Part shown: positions 49,169-58,215 of the stretch, piece after piece
Layout: every line of letters begins with the position of its first letter
Position numbering within the stretch: the stretch's first letter is position 1
NCBI RefSeq assembly: GCF_030440515.1
Contig: NZ_CP076543.1
Span: forward strand, 4,121,501-4,185,500
DNA length: 64,000 bases
Direction: 5' to 3'
Origin: Streptomyces xanthophaeus
GTDB lineage: Bacteria > Actinomycetota > Actinomycetes > Streptomycetales > Streptomycetaceae
The notes under the pieces: model-generated
Seen by the model: only the letters and a program-made list of their open reading frames with translations
What the model was told of the DNA's origin: nothing
Databases searched by the model: none
Position numbers and translations under genes: made by a program

Positions 49169-49885
49169 GTGACGGAGGCAGCTGAGCTTCCCCCGGCGCC
49201 TGAAGAGGCGCGCGCGGTGTTCGGTGAGTTTTTCCCGGAAGCTGTGCGGTACGCGGAGCTGCTGGCGGACGCAGGAGTCAAGCGGGGCCTGATCGGGCCG
49301 CGTGAGGTGCCGCGCCTGTGGGAGCGGCACCTGCTGAACTGCGCTGTGCTGTCGGAGGTGGTGCCCCAGGGCGTCACCGTGTGCGACGTGGGCTCGGGCG
49401 CGGGTCTGCCCGGTATCCCGCTCGCTCTGGTGCGACGGGATCTCAAGATCACGCTGCTCGAACCGCTGCTGCGGCGTACGACCTTCCTCCAGGAGGCCGT
49501 GGAGCTGCTGGGCCTGGACCACGTCACGGTGGTGCGGGGGCGGGCCGAGGAGGTCCTGGGCAAGCTGCAGCCGGTGCACGTGGTGACGGCGCGGGCGGTG
49601 GCTCCGCTGGACCGGCTGGCCGGCTGGGGTGTGCCCCTGCTGCGGCCGTACGGCGAGATGCTGGCGCTGAAGGGTGACACCGCGGACGAGGAGCTGGTGT
49701 CGGCGAAGACGGCGCTGGCGAAGCTGGGTGTGGTGAAGACCTCGGTGCTGCACGTGGGTGAGGGGCTGGTGGACCCTCTGTCGACGGTGGTGCGGGTCGA
49801 GGTCGGAGAGAGCCCTGGAGGGGTGAGGTTCGCGGCCAAGCGGGCCAAGGCGGCCCGGGTGGGACGCACCCGCCGACGCCGGTGA
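49169..49885 (+). CDS. rsmG: 16S rRNA (guanine527-N7)-methyltransferase RsmG
   Basis: The 238 aa protein has the SAM motif VCDVGSGAGLPGIPLAL and the RsmG segment GREVPRLWERHLLNCAVL-type pattern (PREVPRLWERHLLNC). Its loss gives low-level streptomycin resistance and boosts antibiotic production in relatives. I chose the GTG at 49169 with AAGGA upstream over an upstream in-frame ATG that overlaps jag. Confidence 0.93.
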   Translation: MTEAAELPPAPEEARAVFGEFFPEAVRYAELLADAGVKRGLIGPREVPRLWERHLLNCAVLSEVVPQGVTVCDVGSGAGLPGIPLALVRRDLKITLLEPLLRRTTFLQEAVELLGLDHVTVVRGRAEEVLGKLQPVHVVTARAVAPLDRLAGWGVPLLRPYGEMLALKGDTADEELVSAKTALAKLGVVKTSVLHVGEGLVDPLSTVVRVEVGESPGGVRFAAKRAKAARVGRTRRRR

Positions 49886-50001
49886 TTCTTCGCTGATTCG
49901 CTGACGGCCGGGGCCCACACGGGAGATTTCATCCGTGTTGGGCCCTATAGGTATGGATTTCGGAGTGTCGTAGCGGCCGGAAGACTCCGTCCGGGCATCG
50001 T

Positions 50002-50015
50002 GTTTCACGTGAAAC
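50002..50015. other. parS: parS site 1
   Basis: Perfect GTTTCACGTGAAAC palindrome 82 nt upstream of parA. ParB binds such sites to organise and segregate the origin. Confidence 0.93.
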
Positions 50016-50097
50016 GTCGCTCTCTGCTGCACGGAATCATCAGTCGCGGTCGTGCGGCTGCGTCCCCCGCCAGCGCAAGGACGCAAGGGGGACAGAG

Positions 50098-51249
50098 TTG
50101 TCCACATCGGTGGATTCATCCACAGGAGAACGGGCCCCGCTGGTTCGCGACCCGGGTGACATGGGAGGCTCTGTTCATCGCGAGCCTGATGTCGAGGAGA
50201 GTGACACCGTGCGGTCCGACGCCAACCTCGCGGGGCCCATGGCCGATCCGGTCCCCGGGCCCCGCTCTGAACCGGCGGGTGAGGATGTTTCACGTGAAAC
50301 ATTGCCTCCGCCTCTTGTAGACAACGACACCCCCATCGGCCGAGCCGCCCAGCAGGCGGTCGAGGCGCTGGGGCGCGCCGGTGAGAGGCTGCCCCGGCCG
50401 AATCAGACCCGGGTCATCGTGGTCGCCAACCAGAAGGGCGGCGTGGGCAAGACCACGACGACCGTGAACCTGGCGGCCTCACTCGCGCTGCACGGTGCAC
50501 GGGTCCTGGTGGTCGACCTCGACCCGCAGGGCAACGCGTCCACGGCCCTGGGTATCGACCACCACGCCGACGTGCCGTCCATCTACGACGTGCTCGTGGA
50601 CAGCCGGCCGCTGCTGGAGGTCGTCCAGCCGGTGGTGGACGTGGAGGGGCTCTTCTGTGCCCCGGCGACGATCGACCTGGCGGGTGCGGAGATCGAGCTG
50701 GTGTCGCTCGTGGCGCGGGAGAGCCGCCTCCAGCGGGCGATCCAGGCGTACGACCAGCCCCTCGACTACATCCTGATCGACTGTCCTCCCTCGCTCGGCC
50801 TGCTGACGGTGAACGCACTGGTGGCCGGCGCGGAGGTGCTGATCCCGATCCAGTGCGAGTACTACGCACTGGAGGGCCTGGGCCAGCTGTTGCGCAATGT
50901 CGATCTGGTGCGGGCCCACCTCAACCCGACGCTCCATGTGTCCACCATCCTGCTGACGATGTACGACGGCAGGACGCGGCTGGCCTCGCAGGTGGCGGAG
51001 GAGGTGCGCAGCCACTTCGGCAAGGAGGTGCTGCGGACGAGTATCCCCCGGTCGGTGCGCATTTCCGAGGCGCCGAGCTATGGGCAGACGGTGCTCACGT
51101 ACGACCCGGGTTCCAGTGGTTCCCTCTCCTACCTGGAGGCAGCGCGAGAGATCGCGTATCGGGGGGTCGGCATTCAGTACGACGCTCGGCACGCCCATCT
51201 GGGCCCGGGCACGAACAGCACGCAGAGTGTGGCGGAGGGGATCCAGTGA
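50098..51249 (+). CDS. parA: chromosome partitioning ATPase ParA
   Basis: The 383 aa protein has a deviant Walker [19 protein letters not shown], Walker A' [10 protein letters not shown] and Walker B-like [17 protein letters not shown] basic/acidic extension of about 100 residues precedes the ATPase. The TTG at 50098 with AAGGGGG 6 nt upstream is the likely start. A perfect parS lies inside it at 50287-50300. Stop overlaps the parB start (GTGA). Confidence 0.93.
   Translation: MSTSVDSSTGERAPLVRDPGDMGGSVHREPDVEESDTVRSDANLAGPMADPVPGPRSEPAGEDVSRETLPPPLVDNDTPIGRAAQQAVEALGRAGERLPRPNQTRVIVVANQKGGVGKTTTTVNLAASLALHGARVLVVDLDPQGNASTALGIDHHADVPSIYDVLVDSRPLLEVVQPVVDVEGLFCAPATIDLAGAEIELVSLVARESRLQRAIQAYDQPLDYILIDCPPSLGLLTVNALVAGAEVLIPIQCEYYALEGLGQLLRNVDLVRAHLNPTLHVSTILLTMYDGRTRLASQVAEEVRSHFGKEVLRTSIPRSVRISEAPSYGQTVLTYDPGSSGSLSYLEAAREIAYRGVGIQYDARHAHLGPGTNSTQSVAEGIQ
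50287..50300. other. parS: parS site 2, inside parA
   Basis: Perfect GTTTCACGTGAAAC in the N-terminal coding part of parA, read as VSRET. Confidence 0.92.
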
Positions 51250-52346
51250 GTGAGCGACGTAGAGGTCTGGGACGGGGGCTCGGTGCACTGATTCCCGCAG
51301 CTCCGCAGGAGAAGACGCCGCCGGTGATCAGCTCCGGTTCGACGTCCCCGTCGGCGGTGCCGACGCTGGCTTCGGAGCGGGGTGTCGCGGCGGCGAAGCT
51401 CGCTGCGCTCGTACAGGCCGATGTTTCACGTGAAACATCGCTCGCGGTCGTCCCGGAGGCCGATCCGGAGCCCCAGCTCCAGCCCGCGGCTGAGAGCAAT
51501 GTGGTGGCGGGCGCGACGTTCGCCGAGCTCTCGATGGACGCGATCACGCCGAACCCGCGCCAGCCGCGCGAGGTGTTCGACGAGGACGCGCTCGCCGAGC
51601 TGGTGACCTCCATCCAGGAGGTGGGCCTGCTCCAGCCGGTGGTGGTGCGGCAGGCGGCCCCCGGCCGCTATGAGCTGATCATGGGTGAGCGGCGCTGGCG
51701 TGCCTGCCGCGAGGCCGGGCTGGAGGCCATTCCGGCGATCATCCGGGCGACGGACGACGAGAAGCTGCTGCTGGACGCGCTGCTGGAGAACCTGCACCGG
51801 GCTCAGCTGAACCCGCTGGAAGAGGCCGCGGCCTACGACCAGCTGCTCAAGGACTTCAACTGCACCCACGACCAGCTGGCCGACCGGATCGGACGTTCGC
51901 GTCCTCAGGTGTCGAACACGCTGCGGCTGCTCAAGCTCTCCCCTCCGGTGCAGCGCCGGGTGGCCGCGGGTGTGCTGTCGGCCGGGCACGCGCGTGCGCT
52001 GCTGTCGGTGGAGGACTCCGAGCAGCAGGACAAGCTGGCGCACCGGATCGTGGCCGAGGGTCTGTCGGTGCGTGCGGTCGAGGAGATCGTGACGCTGATG
52101 GCTTCGGAGCCGTCGAGTGCGGTGAAGCCGAAGGGTCCGCGTGCGGGTGCCCGTGTGGCTCCGGCGCTCAGCGAGCTGGCGACGCGGCTGTCGGACCGGT
52201 TCGAGACGCGGGTGAAGGTGGACCTGGGCCAGAAGAAGGGCAAGATCACCGTCGAGTTCGCCTCGATGGAGGATCTGGAGCGGATTCTGGGGACGCTGGC
52301 GCCGGGCGAGGGCCGGGTGCTGGATCAGGGTCTTGCCGGGGAGTGA
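51246..52346 (+). CDS. parB: chromosome partitioning protein ParB
   Basis: The 366 aa protein has the ParB CTPase/nuclease-like domain with the GERRWRAC motif and [17 protein letters not shown], a central HTH ([23 protein letters not shown]), and a C-terminal dimerisation segment. GTG start at 51246 within the parA stop; the longer upstream frame is a shadow inside parA. A parS lies inside the gene at 51423-51436. Confidence 0.94.
   Translation: MSERRRGLGRGLGALIPAAPQEKTPPVISSGSTSPSAVPTLASERGVAAAKLAALVQADVSRETSLAVVPEADPEPQLQPAAESNVVAGATFAELSMDAITPNPRQPREVFDEDALAELVTSIQEVGLLQPVVVRQAAPGRYELIMGERRWRACREAGLEAIPAIIRATDDEKLLLDALLENLHRAQLNPLEEAAAYDQLLKDFNCTHDQLADRIGRSRPQVSNTLRLLKLSPPVQRRVAAGVLSAGHARALLSVEDSEQQDKLAHRIVAEGLSVRAVEEIVTLMASEPSSAVKPKGPRAGARVAPALSELATRLSDRFETRVKVDLGQKKGKITVEFASMEDLERILGTLAPGEGRVLDQGLAGE
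51423..51436. other. parS: parS site 3, inside parB
   Basis: Perfect GTTTCACGTGAAAC, encoding VSRET in the N-terminal linker of ParB. Confidence 0.92.
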
Positions 52347-52448
52347 TCCCCGGGTCGCCGAGGGGCGGATCGCGACGGTGTACACCGACGCGATCCGCCC
52401 CTTCGCTTTGCTGTCGAAGAACGATCGACCAGTGGATACGATGCGGTC

Positions 52449-53066
52449 ATGGGTCGTCGGCTGGTACCGCTCACGCTGGACAACCTCCAGGACCTGCCCC
52501 GTCGTTGCCGGTCCTGTGTGTTCTGGGAGCTGGACCCGGTCAGTGGTGAGGCCGCGGTGAAGGCGGGTACTCCGGCGCAGGAGAAAGAGGCGTGGATCTC
52601 CGCCGTCCTGCTGGAGTGGGGATCCTGCGGCCGAGTGGTCTATGTGGACGAGATCCCGGTGGGCTTCGTCCTTTACGCGCCGCCTGCGTACGTGCCGCGG
52701 GCCACTGCCTTTCCGACCAGCCCGGTCTCGCCCGATGCCGTTCAGCTGATCACCGCGTGGATCATGCCGGGGTACCAGGGGCAGGGACTGGGGCGTGTCA
52801 TGGTCCAGACGGTGGCCAAGGACCTCCTGCGGCGGGGGTTCCGGGCGATCGAGGCGTTCGGGGACGCGCACTGGGAGGGCCCGGCGTGTCTGCTGCCCGC
52901 GGACCATCTCCTGGCGGTGGGCTTCAAGACGGTACGGCCGCATCCGGTGCATCCGCGGTTGCGGCTGGAGCTGCGGTCCACGCTGTCCTGGAAGGAAGAT
53001 GTGGAGCTGGCGCTGGACCGGCTGCTGGGCGCGGCGCGCAAGGAGCCGGCGCTGCGGCCGCTGTGA
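52449..53066 (+). CDS. GNAT-family N-acetyltransferase
   Basis: The 205 aa protein has the acetyl-CoA motif A in AWIMPGYQGQGLGRVMVQTVAKDLL and strands typical of GNAT folds. The N-terminus has CRSC and WEL segments seen in a conserved Streptomyces family next to parB. The acceptor is unknown. ATG start at 52449. Confidence 0.85.
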   Translation: MGRRLVPLTLDNLQDLPRRCRSCVFWELDPVSGEAAVKAGTPAQEKEAWISAVLLEWGSCGRVVYVDEIPVGFVLYAPPAYVPRATAFPTSPVSPDAVQLITAWIMPGYQGQGLGRVMVQTVAKDLLRRGFRAIEAFGDAHWEGPACLLPADHLLAVGFKTVRPHPVHPRLRLELRSTLSWKEDVELALDRLLGAARKEPALRPL

Positions 53067-53080
53067 GCGCGAGACGCGGA

Positions 53081-53111
53081 ACGGGGCCGCCCCAGGGAGG
53101 GGCGGCCCCGT
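53081..53111. terminator. perfect hairpin after the GNAT gene, sharing two bases with parS
   Basis: ACGGGGCCGCCCC (53081-53093) and GGGGCGGCCCCGT (53099-53111) form a perfect 13-bp stem with a 5-nt loop between convergent genes. Its last GT is also the first GT of parS site 4. Confidence 0.85.
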
Positions 53112-53123
53112 TTCACGTGAAAC
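53110..53123. other. parS: parS site 4
   Basis: Perfect GTTTCACGTGAAAC between convergent genes, touching the terminator stem. Confidence 0.92.
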
Positions 53124-53133
53124 ATCGCGCGCG

Positions 53134-53472
53134 TCAGGCGGTCTTGACCTCGACGAACTCGGAGAGGTCGCGCAGGATGGCGGCCTTCGGCTTGGCGCCG
53201 ACGATGGTCTTGGCGACCTCGCCGCCCTGGTAGACGTTCAGCGTCGGGATGGACATGACGCCGTACTTGGCGGCCGTGGCCGGGTTCTCGTCGATGTTGA
53301 GCTTGACGATCTCGATCTCGGGGTGCTCGGCGGCGATCGCCTCGAGGGACGGCGCGATCTGGCGGCACGGACCGCACCAGGCGGCCCAGAAGTCCACCAG
53401 TACGGGCTTGTCGCTCCTGAGGACCTGCTCGTCGAAGTCAGCGTCGGTCACGTTCTTGAGGGTGCCGGCCAC
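53134..53472 (-). CDS. trxA: thioredoxin
   Basis: The 112 aa protein has WAAWCGPCRQIAPSLEAIA with the active-site CGPC and the cis-proline in VMSIPTLNVYQGG. It reduces protein disulphides and is recharged by the TrxB encoded next to it. It follows trxB after 61 nt. Confidence 0.95.
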   Translation of the reverse strand: MAGTLKNVTDADFDEQVLRSDKPVLVDFWAAWCGPCRQIAPSLEAIAAEHPEIEIVKLNIDENPATAAKYGVMSIPTLNVYQGGEVAKTIVGAKPKAAILRDLSEFVEVKTA

Positions 53473-53533
53473 AGCGGCCTCCTTCTTCTTTCCTGCGGGG
53501 TGTGGGATGGGGAGGTGCGGGGGGTCAGGACGG

Positions 53534-54493
53534 TCAGACCGCTGCGTGGACCTTCTCGGCGTCCGCGAGCGCGGCGAGGAAGCGCTCGGCGTCGAGGGCT
53601 GCGGAGCAGCCGGTGCCCGCGGCGGTGATGGCCTGACGGTAGGTGTGGTCCACGACGTCGCCGGCGCCGAACACGCCGGTGGCGCTGGTCCGGGTGGAGG
53701 GGGCCTCGACCTTGAGGTAGCCCTCCTCGTCGAGGTCGAGCTGGCCCTTGAAGAGCTCGGTGCGCGGGTCGTGGCCGACGGCGATGAAGAGGCCGGTCAC
53801 GGGCAGCTCGGAGGTCTCACCGGTCTTGGTGTTGCGCAGGGTGAGGCCGGAGAGCTTCTGGTCACCGTGGATCTCGGCGACCTCGCTGTCCCAGGCGAAC
53901 TTGATCTTCGGGTCGGCGAAGGCGCGGTCCTGCATGGCCTTCGAGGCGCGCAGGCTGTCACGGCGGTGGACGATCGTGACGGACTTGGCGAAGCGCGAGA
54001 GGAAGGTGGCCTCCTCGATCGCGGTGTCGCCGCCGCCGACGACGGCGATGTCGTGGTCCTTGAAGAAGAACCCGTCGCAGGTGGCGCACCAGGAGACACC
54101 GCGGCCGGAGAGGGCGTCCTCGTTGGGCAGGCCGAGCTTGCGGTGCTGGGAACCGGTGGTGACGATGACGGCCTTGGCGCGGTGCACGGTGCCGGCGGTG
54201 TCGGTGACGGTCTTGATCTCACCGCTGAGGTCCACGGCCACGACGTCGTCCGAGATCAGCTCGGCGCCGAAGCGCTCGGCCTGAGCACGCATGTTGTCCA
54301 TGAGGTCGGGGCCCATGATGCCGTCCTGGAAGCCCGGGAAGTTCTCCACCTCGGTGGTGTTCATCAGGGCGCCACCCGCGGTGACGGCACCTTCGAAGAC
54401 CAGCGGCTTGAGCGAAGCGCGTGCGGTGTACAGGGCGGCGGTGTAACCGGCCGGCCCGGAGCCGATGATGATCACGTTTCGGACGTCGCTCAC
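53534..54493 (-). CDS. trxB: thioredoxin reductase
   Basis: The 319 aa flavoprotein has the FAD motif [19 protein letters not shown], redox pair [14 protein letters not shown] motif [12 protein letters not shown], and [34 protein letters not shown] start at 54493; the upstream frame does not belong to it. Confidence 0.95.
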   Translation of the reverse strand: MSDVRNVIIIGSGPAGYTAALYTARASLKPLVFEGAVTAGGALMNTTEVENFPGFQDGIMGPDLMDNMRAQAERFGAELISDDVVAVDLSGEIKTVTDTAGTVHRAKAVIVTTGSQHRKLGLPNEDALSGRGVSWCATCDGFFFKDHDIAVVGGGDTAIEEATFLSRFAKSVTIVHRRDSLRASKAMQDRAFADPKIKFAWDSEVAEIHGDQKLSGLTLRNTKTGETSELPVTGLFIAVGHDPRTELFKGQLDLDEEGYLKVEAPSTRTSATGVFGAGDVVDHTYRQAITAAGTGCSAALDAERFLAALADAEKVHAAV

Positions 54494-54621
54494 GGGTTTC
54501 TTCCTCGTCTCTGCGGACTGCGTACTGCCTACCGGGGGCCGGTGCGGACTCTCACCCCACCCAACGGATCCTACGGCGCATGCATTCCCCACCCGTTCCA
54601 CAACAGCCCCGAACGCCTCGG

Positions 54622-55566
54622 CTACCGCGGATAGGTGCTCTTCAGAAGGACCTTTCCGGGGTCTGCCGAACCGGTCCGCTCGCACGCGGTGTCGACGAGG
54701 TAGGCGTCCACGCGGGCCGAGTCGGCCGGGTGCGGCAGGACGAGGAGGTAGACGGGGGTGCCCTGGTAGCTGCCGCGTTCGGTGGCGAGCGGGGTGTCGG
54801 GCCGGCCGGTGGCCCCCTGGACACAGGTGGGGACGGAAGGCGCTGCCCGCTTGTCACCGGGGGCGGTGTTCTCCAGTCCGAGGGTGTTGTTCTGTTCCTC
54901 GGGAACCTTCTTGGCGCCCTGGCCACCGGCGATGAGCTGCCTGACGCTGTCCTGGAGTCCTTGAGCGGTGTAGTTGCCCTCGCCCTCGCCCTCGCCCGCG
55001 GCAGCGGCGGCGGACGGCCGCGCCGCGGAGTCGGACGCGGCGGTCCCGTGGGTGGGCGCGTCCGAGAAGTCGCCGAACAGGAAGATGCCCAGGGCGCAGG
55101 CGGCGGCTCCGGTCAGACCGGCGAGGACGGCGATCCGGCGGCGCGCGCGGCGTCGCCCGGGGCCGGTTGGGCCGGCCGGGTGACCGGCGGGCCGGGGGTA
55201 GCTCCCAGCGGTAGCCGGGGGCGTTCCACGTGAAACATCGCGGTCCGGCGTGCGGGGCCGGTCGGCCGGTACGGCGGGGGCCTGCGGCTGGGTGGCGTCG
55301 AGAAGGGCCTCCGCGGCGAGGGCCGCGTCGATGCGTCCGGCGATGTCGGCGGGCATCCGGGCCGGGCCTGGAAGGGTGCCGAGGAGGGAGCGGATCTCCT
55401 CCAGGGAGGCGCGGACATCGGCGCACAGGGCGCAGTCGCCGAGATGGCGGCGGATTTCGGCGGTTCGGGACGGGGAGAGAAGACCTTCGGTCAGGTCGGA
55501 GATCTCCGAGACGTCCGGGTGCCGGATCGTGCCGGTCGTGCCGGACCTGCCAGTGGGCGGGGTCAC
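54622..55566 (-). CDS. zinc-finger anti-sigma factor, membrane-anchored
   Basis: The 314 aa protein has an N-terminal zinc anti-sigma motif (HLGDCALC with HxxxCxxC, about residues 41-48), a disordered Pro/Arg-rich middle, one membrane helix ([21 protein letters not shown], about residues 145-165), and an outer domain with two cysteines. It overlaps the sigM start by 4 nt and is probably its antagonist. A one-mismatch parS lies inside. Confidence 0.85.
   Translation of the reverse strand: MTPPTGRSGTTGTIRHPDVSEISDLTEGLLSPSRTAEIRRHLGDCALCADVRASLEEIRSLLGTLPGPARMPADIAGRIDAALAAEALLDATQPQAPAVPADRPRTPDRDVSRGTPPATAGSYPRPAGHPAGPTGPGRRRARRRIAVLAGLTGAAACALGIFLFGDFSDAPTHGTAASDSAARPSAAAAAGEGEGEGNYTAQGLQDSVRQLIAGGQGAKKVPEEQNNTLGLENTAPGDKRAAPSVPTCVQGATGRPDTPLATERGSYQGTPVYLLVLPHPADSARVDAYLVDTACERTGSADPGKVLLKSTYPR
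55223..55236. other. parS: parS-like site 5 (one mismatch)
   Basis: GTTCCACGTGAAAC differs from the parS palindrome at one base and lies inside the anti-sigma gene. Confidence 0.75.
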
Positions 55567-56258
55567 GGTCGTCCACCTCCGCCCTTCACAGTGTCTGGGT
55601 CTGGATGCCTGGGTTCTCCCGCTGGTGGGACGGGCGGGCCCGGCGTCCGGTTCCTTCCCCGCTCGGTGGCGGTGTTATCCCCGGCATTCGTGCGCAGATG
55701 AGTGAGGAGCGGCACGAGTTTCGCCCGGCCGCGTGCGCACCGGCTCTTCACGGTGCCGGTGGGGACGTCGAGGATCCGGGCGGCCTCGGCTACGGGGTAC
55801 CCCTGCATGTCGACGAGGACCAGCGCGGCGCGCTGATCGGCCGGGAGGGTGCTCAGAGCGGCCAGGAGCTGGCGATGGAGGTCCTGGCGCTCCGCAGGGG
55901 CCTCCGCGGACTCGTGGGGCTCCAGGAGGCGCTCCAGGCGGTCCGTGTCGTCGAGGGGCGCGGTCCGGCGGGAGGCGGCCTTGCGGGCGCGGTCCAGGCA
56001 GGCGTTGACGGTGATGCGGTGCAGCCAGGTGGTGACGGCGGATTCCCCGCGGAAGGTGTGGGCCGCCCGGTAGGCGGAGACCAGGGCGTCCTGTACGGCG
56101 TCCGCGGCCTCCTCCCGATCGCCGAGGGTCCGCAGCGCCACGGCCCACAGCCGGTCGCGGTGGCGCCGCACGAGCTCACCGAACGCGTCGGGATCCCCCG
56201 CGGTGTGCAGCGCCAGGAGTTCCTGGTCGCTGCTGCCCTCCGTGGTTCCTTCTCGCAT
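55563..56258 (-). CDS. sigM: ECF sigma factor, SigM type
   Basis: The 231 aa protein has region 2 (DPDAFGELVRRHRDRLWAVALRTLGDREEAADAVQDAL) and region 4 (LPADQRAALVLVDMQGYPVAEAARILDVPTGTVKSRCARGRAKL). The position beside trxAB, with a zinc anti-sigma gene, matches SigM of Streptomyces. ATG at 56258 preferred over longer upstream starts. Confidence 0.88.
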   Translation of the reverse strand: MREGTTEGSSDQELLALHTAGDPDAFGELVRRHRDRLWAVALRTLGDREEAADAVQDALVSAYRAAHTFRGESAVTTWLHRITVNACLDRARKAASRRTAPLDDTDRLERLLEPHESAEAPAERQDLHRQLLAALSTLPADQRAALVLVDMQGYPVAEAARILDVPTGTVKSRCARGRAKLVPLLTHLRTNAGDNTATERGRNRTPGPPVPPAGEPRHPDPDTVKGGGGRP

Positions 56259-56364
56259 CACACCCTGCTTCCTCCCCGGATGGAGCCTAGGGGCGTCGGC
56301 CGGGGCGCGTAAAGAATCACGCGGCCCGGCCACCGAGCGGCCGCGCAGGACCGGGCGGGTGTGG

Positions 56365-58152
56365 TCAGGACGAGGGGCCGAGCACCTTGATCTCGCTGAT
56401 TCCGCCCCGGAAGCCGCCTTCCCCGTCAGAGGGCAGCTCGGTGACGTGGACCAGCACGTAGCGGGTGAGCACCGGATCCTGGAGCGTGACCTGGAGCTTC
56501 TTGCCGGCGTGGTCCGGCTTGCTGATCGATTGGCTGAAGTCCGACAGCGATGTGGGGTGGGAGGCCGCCTGAGGCGCAGCGCGGACCTCGATCTCCTGGC
56601 CTGCCACGTGCAGGGCGATGTCGAGCCCGGACACGTTCTGGAGACTTCCGAGGTCGACGATGATGCCGCTGCCGTCCTTGCGTTCGTCCAGATTGCCGAA
56701 CTTGGGCCAGCCCTTGTACTGGGGCGTGATCCAGGCGGTGTCCGGGTTGCCGTCCACGGTCTTGCCGACGTCCTTCGGCTTGGTCGCCTCGTCGTGCGGG
56801 GAGAACTCGGACGCGTCCGTGATCTGCAGCTGCTTCCCGGGCTCGGGCTGCTTCGGGTTGTCGTCAGTGCCGGTCTTGGGGTTGTTGCTGGTGCCGCTGT
56901 TGCCCTTCTGGCTGTTGTGGTCCAGGAGGGTGTCGGCCAGCTGCCAGCTGCCCAGGCCGAGGGCGGCGATGAGCAGGGCGGCGACGCCCCACTTCAGCGC
57001 CCGGCCGGTACGGCTCTGCAGCGGGGGCGGCGGGGGCGTGACGGGCCGGTTCTGCGCGCTGTTCACGCCGGGAGGCGTGGGACGGCCGTAGATCCCCTGC
57101 TGGTAGGTGGTGTGCTGGTACTCGGGCGGGGCGGTGAAGGCGGGCTCCGGGGGCCTGATGCGGGGCATCGCGGCCACGGCCTTGGCCAGCTCGTCCGGGG
57201 TGGTGCAGGCGGGTTCCTGACGCGAGGCGGTGGCCCCGTCGTTGGCGAGCGCGCGCATGGCGAGTTCGCCCAGGCCCCGGTGGACACCGGCGCGTACCTG
57301 GTCGGGGGCGATCAGGCCGACGCCCTTGGGCAGGCCGGTGAGGCCGTACGCGTCGCTCTCGTACGGCCAGCGCTGGGTGAGGGCGGCGTACAGGAGCGCG
57401 CCGATGGCCTCGGTGTCGGCCCGCTGCGGGGTCTCGCTGGTGATCCCGCGCAGGGCGGCGTTCACGGCGAGGCCACGGATGCGGTACTGGCCCGTGGAGG
57501 TGCGCAGTATCGCGCTGGGCGTCAGCCGCAGATGGGCGAGCCCCTCACGGTGCGCGGCGGCCATCGCCTGGGAGACCTGGCTGACGAGCTGGTAGGCCTC
57601 GTGGGCTTCCAGGGGGCCGGCGGCGAGGAGGGCGGTGAGCTCGGTGGCGTCGGGCAGCCACTCGTGGACGACGTAGACGAGGTCGTTCTCCTCCACGGCG
57701 TCCAGCACCTGCACGAACCGCGGGTCGCCGAGCAGGGCGGAGGACCGGGCGGCGGCCAGGACGGAGCGGGCGCGCGCGTGGTCGGCGGGCATCAGATGCA
57801 CACCCACGGCCCGGCGCAGCTTCTCGTCCATCGCGCGCCAACTGCTGAATCCGTCCACACGGGTGACGCACTCTTCCAGCCGATAGCGTCTGGCGAGCTT
57901 GTGTCCGCTGTGCAGTTCGGGTGCGGCCGCAGGTGCCGCGTTGGTGCGTTCGCCGTCCTTGTCGGGCATGGGTCCGTCCGCGGCTCGTCCGTTCTGGGTG
58001 TCCACCCCGTCGGACGTGGCCTGTGCCGCCTGAGCGGTCAGCGGCTCATTGCCGCTGTTGTCGGCCACGTCGACGGCAGCCGTGCTACGTTCCGCCACCG
58101 TCGTTCCCGCCTCCCCATCCGTTGCGCGCTGTAGGCCAGTCTGCGAAGCCAT
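56365..58152 (-). CDS. transmembrane pseudokinase linked to murJ
   Basis: About 595 aa. The kinase-like domain (about 85-340) lacks the HRD and DFG residues: the catalytic-loop position reads HLRLTPSAIL and the DFG position reads IRGLAV, so it is a pseudokinase. A single membrane helix (WGVAALLIAALGLGSWQLADTLL) lies at about 390-412, followed by a discoidin-like outer domain (VDGNPDTAWIT). In mycobacteria the MurJ homologue MviN has such a pseudokinase, which binds FhaA when phosphorylated. Its position 63 nt from murJ supports a role in regulating peptidoglycan precursor export. Confidence 0.85.
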   Translation of the reverse strand: MASQTGLQRATDGEAGTTVAERSTAAVDVADNSGNEPLTAQAAQATSDGVDTQNGRAADGPMPDKDGERTNAAPAAAPELHSGHKLARRYRLEECVTRVDGFSSWRAMDEKLRRAVGVHLMPADHARARSVLAAARSSALLGDPRFVQVLDAVEENDLVYVVHEWLPDATELTALLAAGPLEAHEAYQLVSQVSQAMAAAHREGLAHLRLTPSAILRTSTGQYRIRGLAVNAALRGITSETPQRADTEAIGALLYAALTQRWPYESDAYGLTGLPKGVGLIAPDQVRAGVHRGLGELAMRALANDGATASRQEPACTTPDELAKAVAAMPRIRPPEPAFTAPPEYQHTTYQQGIYGRPTPPGVNSAQNRPVTPPPPPLQSRTGRALKWGVAALLIAALGLGSWQLADTLLDHNSQKGNSGTSNNPKTGTDDNPKQPEPGKQLQITDASEFSPHDEATKPKDVGKTVDGNPDTAWITPQYKGWPKFGNLDERKDGSGIIVDLGSLQNVSGLDIALHVAGQEIEVRAAPQAASHPTSLSDFSQSISKPDHAGKKLQVTLQDPVLTRYVLVHVTELPSDGEGGFRGGISEIKVLGPSS

Positions 58153-58215
58153 GCCAATTGTGCCCACAGTCCGACGCTAAGCACGACACACGAAAGGGGG
58201 CGACGGTTGTGCGCA

